Below are positions 14,557 through 20,795 of a stretch of DNA of 20,795 nucleotides, piece by piece. The notes under the pieces were generated by a model, which searched no databases, was not told the origin of the DNA, and was given only the letters and a program-made list of their open reading frames with translations. This stretch comes from DASVXQ01 sp046727955 (GTDB lineage Bacteria; Actinomycetota; CALGFH01), in the NCBI GenBank assembly GCA_046727955.1, contig JBKPDO010000130.1:1-20795 (forward strand), written 5' to 3'. The position numbers and the translations under genes were made by a program. How positions within the stretch are numbered: the first letter of the stretch is position 1; every line of letters starts with the position of its first letter.

Positions 14557-14790
14557 TCGCGGCGCTGTGGTAAGAAAGCAGGCGCCTCAGGGTCATGGCG
14601 GCCGTGCCGCCGCGTGACAGGCGGATCGTCCGCGGTCGCCCGCGCGGCTCGTGGATCTTTGGCCAGTTCCGCTGGGCGCCGGTCGACTCATGGCTGCCTG
14701 GCGGGATGCCCCGGGCGCGGTCTTCCCACCGGGCGGCCCCGGCTGCGCCGTTTTGCGCTGGACCGCCACGCCTGTGATGCTGTCGCGGCT
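14557..14790. other. Intergenic region, no gene seen
   Basis: About 234 bp between the DUF3500 stop and the membrane-protein ATG. A small perfect dyad GGCGGC-CGT-GCCGCC at 14597-14611 could act as a U-less terminator for the DUF3500 gene. The next gene's frame is open back to 14614 but the added residues look non-coding. Confidence 0.5.
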
Positions 14791-16050
14791 ATGCGATCCA
14801 GGAGTGCAGCCGAGGTCTCAGCCAGCGCCGAGGCGCCTGGCCGGCTGGGCGTGCAGGCTTCCTGGCGCAGGCTCCTCGGCGTCGCCGCCGCCGGGCTCGC
14901 CGTCGCCGCGGTCCTGCTGGCGCTGCAGTTCATCCGCCTGGCCAGCGATCATCAGGGCAGCGACCCGACCGCCCCGTTCGTCGTCGGCGCCCGGTGGCAG
15001 CTCGACGACGAGCTGGCGGCCCGGAAGATCCCGGCGACGGTCACCACCGGGCCCGGCTATGACGGGCAGTGGTTCCTCGGGCTTGCCTACGACCCGCTGC
15101 TGCGCGACCACCTCGCCGAAGGGTTCGACATGCCGCGCTACCGGGCGCACCGCCCGCTGCTGTCGATGGCTGGGTGGGTGCTCGGCGCGGGGCAGCCGGC
15201 GGCCATCCCGGTGGCGCTGCTGGCGGTCGAGCTGCTGGCGGTCGCGCTCGGCTGCGCGGCGGCCGGGCGCGTGCTCGCCTGCTTTGGCCGCTCCCGCTGG
15301 TGGGGCCTGGGGTTCTCGCTGATCCCCGGCGTCGCCGTGGGAGTGATGTTCGGCACCGCCGAGCCGTTGGGGCTCGCCCTGGCCGTGCTCGGGCTGAGCC
15401 TTGTCCTCGAGCGCCAGCCCATAGCCGCCGGCCTGGCCTTCGCGGGCGCCGGCCTGACCAAGGAGACCTACCTCGGCTTCGCCGCCGCCGCGGCCGCCTG
15501 GCTGCTGCTGCGATCAGGGCGCGCCATCCGGGAGCGGGTCGGCTCGGCCCTGGCGGTCGCCGTGCCCGGCGTGGCCCTTCTCGCCGTGTGGTGGTGGTAT
15601 GTGACGCGGATGGTGCCGTCCACCGCCCGCGACAGTGCTGGGATGCAGGCGTTGTCCAGGCCGCTGGCGGGATGGGCGCAGGTCATCGCCCAGGTCGGCG
15701 GCGGGCGGTACGTCGCGGACGCTCCGGTGGGGCCGTTCGGCCCGGCCGCGATCGTCGGCATGTTCGTGGTGCTGGCGCTGGCGGTGGTGGTGAGCCTCCG
15801 GCTGCGCACCCTGGCCGACTGGACCGGGCTGCTCATGGCCTGCTATGGCCTGTCCCTGGACGGCGGCCTGCTCGGCCGCTTCCTATCGGCCACGCGGGCG
15901 CTCGCGCCCTGCGTGCTCGCGGCGGGGCTGGCCGTGCTCGCCAGCGGCCTGCCGCGGCCGCGCCGTCGCCGCGCCGCCGAGCCGGCGGTCACGGCCGGTC
16001 CGGAGCGGGAGCCCGCCGGGCCGTCGCTGGAGTCGCTCAGTTCGCGGTGA
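14791..16050 (+). CDS. Polytopic membrane protein, glycosyltransferase-like (GT-C type)
   Basis: ATG 14791 is chosen because the upstream in-frame stretch (from 14614) is Arg/Ser/Gly-rich without similarity; the ribosome site is weak. The protein is 419 residues, with a basic N-terminus, a first membrane helix at ~27-46, a periplasmic loop with GPGYDGQWFLGLAYDPLL and MPRYRAHRPLL, and then about eight further hydrophobic helices. The loop pattern YDGQ.F....DP...YR..R.L is found in large actinobacterial integral membrane proteins thought to be polyprenyl-sugar-dependent glycosyltransferases; this is family resemblance, not proof. The C-terminus is a charged cytoplasmic tail. With LCP and HpnB-like genes nearby, a role in envelope glycans is plausible but untested. 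Confidence 0.75.
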   Translation: MRSRSAAEVSASAEAPGRLGVQASWRRLLGVAAAGLAVAAVLLALQFIRLASDHQGSDPTAPFVVGARWQLDDELAARKIPATVTTGPGYDGQWFLGLAYDPLLRDHLAEGFDMPRYRAHRPLLSMAGWVLGAGQPAAIPVALLAVELLAVALGCAAAGRVLACFGRSRWWGLGFSLIPGVAVGVMFGTAEPLGLALAVLGLSLVLERQPIAAGLAFAGAGLTKETYLGFAAAAAAWLLLRSGRAIRERVGSALAVAVPGVALLAVWWWYVTRMVPSTARDSAGMQALSRPLAGWAQVIAQVGGGRYVADAPVGPFGPAAIVGMFVVLALAVVVSLRLRTLADWTGLLMACYGLSLDGGLLGRFLSATRALAPCVLAAGLAVLASGLPRPRRRRAAEPAVTAGPEREPAGPSLESLSSR

Positions 16051-16064
16051 CCGCCACGGCGTGA

Positions 16065-16175
16065 TCGAGATCCCCGACGCTCCTCTCCGGCCAGCAGACG
16101 CTGACGTTCCAGCTCGTCCGCGCTGACCACACGCCGGTTCGCAACCCCGAGGCGCGCGTCGTCATCCGGGCGTGA
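16065..16175 (+). pseudogene. Possible C-terminal gene fossil
   Basis: An open stretch without start codon ends at TGA 16173-16175 and reads LLSGQQTLTFQLVRADHTPV then RNPEARVVIRA, which has the alternating hydrophobic pattern of a beta-rich domain end. The frame just upstream (GTG 16061, VIEIPDAPL) could join it through a 1-bp indel. No function can be assigned, and the call rests on the look of the residues only. The remainder of 16176-16305 contains no gene; CTAAATAAGTAG near 16223 is the only promoter-like A+T-rich spot. Confidence 0.2.
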
Positions 16176-16305
16176 TCTTCGGGGGGCCCTGATCGACCGT
16201 AACGCCCCGCCCACTCCCATACGCTAAATAAGTAGGCAGATGACCGGATCGGCGGCGACGGGCAGCGTCCCGGCGCCGGCGAGCGGACTTCTTTGGGGAG
16301 GGGAC

Positions 16306-18744
16306 ATGAAGCTACCAGGCAGGCGGTTTCTCCTGATCGGGGCGGTGCTGGTGGTCGTCGCGGGGCTGTCGACCTACGCCGTCGCCGCCCGCGGGCCGCT
16401 GGGGGAACGTGAGAGCCGGGAGGAGGTCGCGGCCGACCACGACGCGGGGCAGGAGGACGAGGGGAACGATTTCTTCCTCGACTCTCGCGCCCAGGCGGCC
16501 GGCGGGGCCATCGCCGCCAGTGACCTGCAGGCGGCCGCCGAGCAGGCCGACGCCATCCACGCATCGACCCTCAAGGAGCTCCCAGGCCTGCTGAACCCGC
16601 AGTGGAGCCTGGTCGGGCCGTCGAACGTCGGCGGGCGCGTCACCGACATCTCGCCGGACCCGACGCAGTCGGGCAGGGTCTTCGTCGCGGTGGCAACGGC
16701 CGGAGTGTGGAAGAGCGACGACGGCGGCGCGACCCTGAGGCAGAGCTGGCCTGACGACTTCCCGCAGGCGATCGGCGCCGTCACGGTCGATCAGAACGGG
16801 ACCGTCTACGTCGGCACGGGTGAGGTCAACCCCGGTGGCGGCAGCCTGAGCTACGGCGGTGATGGCCTCTACCGCTCGACCGACCACGGCGCCACCTGGC
16901 AGCGCCTCGACCTCGGCAGCGGCGTCACCACGACCGGCGCGGTCCGGGTGGACCCGACCAACGCGAACCGGGTCTTCGTTGCGGCCGGCGGCTCGCTGTT
17001 CACCCCCGGCGGGGTCCGCGGCGTCTACCGCTCGACCGACGGCGGCACGACCTGGACAAGGGTGCTGGCGGGTGCGACCGACTTCACCGGCGCCTCCGAC
17101 CTGGTCATGGACCCCACCAATCCGAGCAGGATGTTCGCCGTGATGTGGGACCACCACCGCGAGCCGCTGTGCCGCTGCTACGCGGGCGTCGGCACGGGGC
17201 TGTACCTCACCACCGACGGCGGCGACAACTGGACCCGGCTGGACAACGACCGCATCACGACCTTCACCCCCGGCGACACCATCGGCTTCGCGCAGAACGC
17301 CGACCTCCAGGCCCGGATGGGCGTCGCGATCGCGCCGTCCAACCCGAACCGCGTCTACGTCACGGTCGGCTCGTGGTCGCAGACCTCCACCGCGCAGCGG
17401 TCGTTCAGAGGCTTCTACCGCTCGGACGACGGTGGCAGCACCTTCACCACGATGACGAACGCGAGCCCGGGCGGCGACACCGTCTGGACGTCGAAGATCT
17501 GGGTCGACCCGGCGAACGCCGACCGGCTCTTCGTCGCCGGGGTCAGCCTGCGCGTGTCCTCCAACGGGGGCGCGACCTGGGCCTCCGTCCCCGGGATCCA
17601 CGTCGACCACCACGCGATGGCCTGGGATCCCACCACTTCCGGTGCGACCGCCCGGGTGTACCAGGGCAACGACGGCGGCTTCTACCGCTCGACCGACAAT
17701 GCCGTCAGCTTCACCGAGGGCGCGAACGAGCCCTGGACGCAGTTCTACACCGTGGACGTGGGCGAGCAGACGCCTGAGCGGGTCGTCGGCGGCTCGCAGG
17801 ACAACGGCTGCCTGCGCTCGTGGAACTCGGCCGGCGTCGTGACCGGCAGCTGGGGCTCCTACGGTGGCTGCGGCGACGGCGAATACACGCTGATCGACTA
17901 TACCGACCAGAACTTCGTCTACGCCTGCTCGCAGTTCGGCTCCTGCCGCCGCTCCACCAACGCCGGTAACACCAGCAGCACGATCGGGGCGACGACCTCT
18001 GACCGGCGCAACTGGGAGACGCCGCTCGTGTTCGACCCCAGCAACCCGTCGATCATGTACTACGCCGGCAACGTCCTGAACCGCACAGCGAACGCCAAGC
18101 CCAGCTCGGGCCCGCCGGTCTGGAACGCGATCAGCCCCAGCCTCAGCAACCCCGCGTCGGGCACCGATCCCGCCTATCCGTTCGGCACTATCACGACGGT
18201 CGCGGCGGCCAAGACCGACCCGGACGTCCTCTACACCGGCACCGACGACGGTCTGCTGTGGGGCACGACCGACGGGGGCGCCAACTGGACGCGCTTCACC
18301 GACCCCGCCCTGCCCGACCGCTGGGTGACGAGAGTGGCGGTCGACCCAACCGACGCCAAGGTCGTCTACGTCGCCTACTCGGGCTACCGGAACGCGGACA
18401 ACAGCGCCCACGTCCTGCGCTCGTCCGACGGTGGCGCGCACTGGGTCGACATCAGCGGCAACCTGCCTGCCGCTCCGACCCAGGACGTCATCGTCGACCC
18501 GACGAACAGGAACCGGGTCTTCGTCGCCAGCGACCTGGGTGTGTTCATCGCCAACGTGGCCAAGAGCGGCTCCAAGGCGCAGGGGTCGAGCGTCACGTGG
18601 CGCCAGCTGGGCAGCGGACTGCCTGCCGCACCGGTCAACGACATCCGCTACCACCTACCGACCAACACGCTCTATGCCGCCACTTACGGCCGCAGCATCT
18701 GGAAGCTCCAGCTCGACCGCGACGACCTGGACCAGCTGGGCTGA
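16306..18744 (+). CDS. Membrane-anchored extracytoplasmic Asp-box (BNR/sortilin-like) beta-propeller protein
   Basis: ATG 16306 follows GGGGAGGGGAC at good spacing; an in-frame ATG at 16240 has no ribosome site. The 812-residue protein starts with a signal peptide/anchor (RRFLLIGAVLVVVAGLSTYA), an acidic linker and an Ala-rich helical stretch, then from ~residue 95 (WSLVGPSNVGGRVTDISPDP) repeated blades. I count about ten Asp-box-like motifs, for example YRSTDHGATW, YRSTDGGTTW, YRSDDGGSTF, SSNGGATW, TTDGGANW and LRSSDGGAHW, each followed by strands such as VDPTN.NRVFVA. This is the VPS10/sortilin/xyloglucanase-like arrangement of one large or two tandem propellers, ending YAATYGRSIWKLQL. Such proteins bind or hydrolyse glycans or act as extracellular scaffolds; no catalytic residues can be assigned from sequence. 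A strong hairpin follows the gene. Confidence 0.88.
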   Translation: MKLPGRRFLLIGAVLVVVAGLSTYAVAARGPLGERESREEVAADHDAGQEDEGNDFFLDSRAQAAGGAIAASDLQAAAEQADAIHASTLKELPGLLNPQWSLVGPSNVGGRVTDISPDPTQSGRVFVAVATAGVWKSDDGGATLRQSWPDDFPQAIGAVTVDQNGTVYVGTGEVNPGGGSLSYGGDGLYRSTDHGATWQRLDLGSGVTTTGAVRVDPTNANRVFVAAGGSLFTPGGVRGVYRSTDGGTTWTRVLAGATDFTGASDLVMDPTNPSRMFAVMWDHHREPLCRCYAGVGTGLYLTTDGGDNWTRLDNDRITTFTPGDTIGFAQNADLQARMGVAIAPSNPNRVYVTVGSWSQTSTAQRSFRGFYRSDDGGSTFTTMTNASPGGDTVWTSKIWVDPANADRLFVAGVSLRVSSNGGATWASVPGIHVDHHAMAWDPTTSGATARVYQGNDGGFYRSTDNAVSFTEGANEPWTQFYTVDVGEQTPERVVGGSQDNGCLRSWNSAGVVTGSWGSYGGCGDGEYTLIDYTDQNFVYACSQFGSCRRSTNAGNTSSTIGATTSDRRNWETPLVFDPSNPSIMYYAGNVLNRTANAKPSSGPPVWNAISPSLSNPASGTDPAYPFGTITTVAAAKTDPDVLYTGTDDGLLWGTTDGGANWTRFTDPALPDRWVTRVAVDPTDAKVVYVAYSGYRNADNSAHVLRSSDGGAHWVDISGNLPAAPTQDVIVDPTNRNRVFVASDLGVFIANVAKSGSKAQGSSVTWRQLGSGLPAAPVNDIRYHLPTNTLYAATYGRSIWKLQLDRDDLDQLG

Positions 18745-18764
18745 TCTGACAGGAGAGGAGGCTC

Positions 18765-18794
18765 TCGGGGGGAACCGGCGCCGGCTTCCCCCGA
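18765..18794 (+). terminator. Probable terminator hairpin after the propeller gene
   Basis: TCGGGGGGA (18765-18773) pairs with TTCCCCCGA (18786-18794) including one G-T pair, enclosing a one-base mismatch and a CCGG/CCGG inner stem around CG. It lies 20 bp after the TGA at 18742-18744 and has no T-tract, as is common in high-GC actinobacteria. Confidence 0.6.
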
Positions 18795-18818
18795 CGCGCA
18801 CTTGCTACCATCGGGCGC

Positions 18819-19709
18819 ATGACGCGACGGGCATGGCTGATGTTCGCTGCGGTCTCGCTGCTCTGGGGCCTTCCCTACCTCTTGATCAAGGTCGCGGTCG
18901 CCGAGGTTCCGCCGGTGACCGTGGTGTTCACCCGCGTCGCCATGGCGGCGCTGCTGCTGTGGCCGATCGCCGCGCGGCGCGGGGCGCTGCGTGGGCTGCG
19001 CCGCCGCCTGCCGCAGCTCCTCATGCTGTCGCTGACCGAGATCACCGTCCCGTTCCTGCTGATCAGCATGGGCGAGCAGCGCATCGCCTCCTCCCTGGCG
19101 GGGCTGCTGATCGCCGCGCTGCCGCTGTTCGTGGCGCTGCTCGCCCTGCGTTTCGACGGCGCCGAGCGGGTGGGCGGGCTGCGGCTGCTCGGCCTGCTCC
19201 TCGGCATCGGCGGGGTCGCCGTGCTGCTGGGGATCGACGTCGGCGGCGACAGCGCGCAACTGCTCGGGGCCGCGCTCGTGCTGCTGGCGACGTGGTGCTA
19301 CGCGATCTCCACGCTGGTGGTCAAGCGCGTCTTCAGCGACACGTCCATGCTCGGCGTGGTGACCGTCGCGACCACCATCGCGAGCCTGCTGCTGGCGCCG
19401 TTCGCCGTTGCCCTGACGCCTGCCCGCCTGCCCAGCCTCCACGTGGTCCTGGCGCTGGCCGGCCTCGGCGTGCTCTGCACCGCGGCGGCCCTGATGCTGT
19501 ACTTCGCGCTGATCGTCGAGGCGGGCCCGAGCCGGGCGACCGTCATCACCTACCTCAACCCGGCCGTGGCGGTCGCGCTCGGCGCGGCCGTTCTCGGCGA
19601 GCCGCTCACCGCCACGATCATCGCCGGGTTCCTGCTGATCATCGCCGGTTCGTGGCTCTCGACACGTCCACCCGCGGCACGCGCCGCCCGCGTGGCGGCC
19701 CGCCGCTGA
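18819..19709 (+). CDS. EamA/DMT-family transporter (drug/metabolite exporter)
   Basis: ATG 18819 begins MTRRAWLMFAAVSLLWGLPY, the classic first helix of the EamA fold. The 296 residues contain about ten hydrophobic helices in two EamA repeats: the first with IKVAVAEVPPVTVVFTRVAM, the second with ATWCYAISTLVVKRVF and YLNPAVAVALGAAVLGEPLT. The protein acts in the cytoplasmic membrane and probably exports metabolites or amino acids; the substrate cannot be predicted. There is no strong Shine-Dalgarno. The last 71 bp overlap tail-to-tail with the glycosyltransferase gene on the other strand, and the stop codon sits in the loop of a perfect dyad CGCCGC-TGA-GCGGCG (19701-19715). Confidence 0.92.
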   Translation: MTRRAWLMFAAVSLLWGLPYLLIKVAVAEVPPVTVVFTRVAMAALLLWPIAARRGALRGLRRRLPQLLMLSLTEITVPFLLISMGEQRIASSLAGLLIAALPLFVALLALRFDGAERVGGLRLLGLLLGIGGVAVLLGIDVGGDSAQLLGAALVLLATWCYAISTLVVKRVFSDTSMLGVVTVATTIASLLLAPFAVALTPARLPSLHVVLALAGLGVLCTAAALMLYFALIVEAGPSRATVITYLNPAVAVALGAAVLGEPLTATIIAGFLLIIAGSWLSTRPPAARAARVAARR

Positions 19710-20795
19710 GCGGCGCGGCGCGGCCCTTCCAGATCGCTCCCCGGCCGAGGTGGTGCCGCCTGGCGGAGTCCACCGTCATGGCGGCGTAGAGGAGCGCGAT
19801 CGGTGCGAGCGTCGGGGCGCGCAGGGGAGAGAGTCGGTACAGGCGCAGCATCGGCAGGTAGCTCGCGGACATGAGCGTCCAGCTGGCAAGACCGGCGGCC
19901 GCCGTCCAGCCCGCGGCGGCGCCTCCGCCGAGCGCCAGCGCGACCAGAGCGGCGATGGTGGCGGCTGGCGGGACCGCGTAGACAACTAGCAGTCCGGCCA
20001 CTGTGCCGGCCAGCAGCGCCGGCGAGTAGCGGAGCTGGGTGTAGGCGCTGCGCGCGATCATCGACCAGAGGTCGGCGAGGCGGGGGTAGGGGCGGCGGCT
20101 GGCCACCCCGCTGGCGAGCCCGAGCCAGACCCGGCCGCCTGGCCGGCGCTTCAGCAGGCGCGCCAAGGCGATGTCGTCGATGCGCGCTCCCTTGATGCGC
20201 GCGAGGCCCCCGGCGGCCTCCAGCGCGTCGCGCCGCACCAGCATGCAGCCGCCCGCCGCCGCCGCGGTGCGGCCGTGCTGGCGGTTGACCCACCGGAACG
20301 GGTAGAGCTGGGCGAACAGGTACACGAAGGCCGGGACTACCGCGCGTTCCCAGCCGGTCTCGGCGCGCAGCAGCGCCATCTGCGAGACGAGGTCGCGGCG
20401 GTCGGCCTCGGCGGCGCCCACGAGGGCCGCCAGCGTGCCGGGCCCGTGCGCCACGTCGGCGTCGGTGAACCAGAGGTAGTCCGGGCCGCCAGCCGGGCCG
20501 CCAGCCGCACCGCCGCCGGGGGTCACGGCCCCAGCGCCCTGTGCCATCGCCCACACCTTGCCCGCCCACCCATCCGGTGGCGCCTCTCCGCGCACGACGG
20601 TGAGGACGCGCGGCGCTCCCGCGGCGAGCCGGCCGGCGATCTCCGCAGTGCCGTCGGCGCTCTGGTCGTCGACCAGCACCACGGCGAGATCGCCGGCATA
20701 GTCCTGACTGAGCAGGCTCGGCAGCGTCTCCGGCAGCAGCGCCGCCTCGTCCCGCGCGGGCACGACCGCGGCGACCCGCGGCCGCCGCCCGGTGC
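19639..20795 (-). CDS. hpnB: HpnB-like (hopanoid-associated) family 2 glycosyltransferase, 5' partial
   Basis: The frame stays open to the window edge (RVAAVVPARDEAALLP), so the N-terminus is just outside; GTG 20763 is not the real start. GT-A motifs appear in order: VLVDDQSADGTA, GWAGKVWAMAQGA, the DxD-bearing LWFTDADVAH, VNRQHGRTAAAAGGCMLVRR, IKGARIDDIALARLLKRR, and RSAYTQLRYSPALLAGT, followed by three or so membrane helices and the closing MTVDSARRHH then GAIWKGR. This run matches hopene-associated HpnB closely as I recall the family. The role is transfer of a sugar in hopanoid or related lipid synthesis at the membrane (family knowledge). The ~25 residues after WKGR overlap the 3' end of the exporter gene. 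No squalene-hopene cyclase or other hpn gene is in the window. Confidence 0.85.
   Translation of the reverse strand, partial: TGRRPRVAAVVPARDEAALLPETLPSLLSQDYAGDLAVVLVDDQSADGTAEIAGRLAAGAPRVLTVVRGEAPPDGWAGKVWAMAQGAGAVTPGGGAAGGPAGGPDYLWFTDADVAHGPGTLAALVGAAEADRRDLVSQMALLRAETGWERAVVPAFVYLFAQLYPFRWVNRQHGRTAAAAGGCMLVRRDALEAAGGLARIKGARIDDIALARLLKRRPGGRVWLGLASGVASRRPYPRLADLWSMIARSAYTQLRYSPALLAGTVAGLLVVYAVPPAATIAALVALALGGGAAAGWTAAAGLASWTLMSASYLPMLRLYRLSPLRAPTLAPIALLYAAMTVDSARRHHLGRGAIWKGRAAPLSGGPPRGRRVPRVDVSRATNRR

Noticed and set aside
15069..16064. A 331-codon plus-strand frame inside the membrane protein gene
   Set aside because: Shadow frame; the overlapping frame has membrane helices and a family-like loop pattern, whereas this one is Arg/Gly/Ala-rich noise.
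16312..18654. A 780-codon open frame on the minus strand
   Set aside because: Antisense of the propeller gene, whose plus-strand frame has clear repeated Asp-box motifs and a good ribosome site; the minus frame has only Val/Gly/Arg-rich low-information sequence.

Overview
The window is uniformly very G+C-rich with strong G/C bias at third codon positions, many GTG starts, and families typical of high-GC soil actinobacteria: a cyclic-nucleotide-binding protein with an SSVTSVSW-type N-terminus, a large LuxR-type ATPase (LAL) regulator, an LCP cell-wall ligase, a DUF3500 protein and a hopanoid-type glycosyltransferase. An Actinomycetota chromosome (possibly a metagenome contig) is the best guess. 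I see no rRNA, tRNA, CRISPR array, phage genes or intact transposase.

Left third (1-8.5 kb). A 5'-truncated cyclic-nucleotide-binding protein (2-982) faces a MerR-like/class III cyclase gene (1018-1908, minus) that has lost the 3' half of its catalytic domain. Divergent from it is a LAL regulator (2015-4792) carrying two compensating 1-bp indels. An intact NmrA-like SDR follows (4932-5804); its stop codon lies in a 14-bp tandem repeat array that leads into a long hairpin. Next is a SthA-type transhydrogenase (5990-7398) broken by an 8-bp insertion. A visibly A+T-richer island (about 7.47-8.67 kb) holds the wreck of a secreted beta-propeller protein on the minus strand. Four of the six genes in this third are broken.

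Middle (8.7-14.6 kb), all intact: a GAF-GNAT fusion, a small GIY-YIG-like protein, an AraC regulator with a VOC protein 39 bp downstream, an LCP protein with a (His-Ala-Ala)6 tail, a second VOC protein with an operator-like palindrome upstream, and a DUF3500 protein.

Right part (14.6-20.8 kb): a multi-pass membrane protein of glycosyltransferase-like type, a large membrane-anchored extracytoplasmic Asp-box propeller, an EamA/DMT exporter, and convergently an HpnB-like glycosyltransferase running off the window. Several products act at the envelope (LCP, membrane glycosyltransferases, anchored propeller, hopanoid glycosyltransferase), but they are separate transcription units rather than one pathway operon.

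I found no convincing complete novel multi-gene system. The observations most worth checking are the GAF-GNAT fusion lacking the fRMsr cysteines, the truncated cyclase/CNB pair with a possible IS200/IS605 end scar, the recurring 8-bp-period duplications, the decayed propeller island and the 14-bp array.
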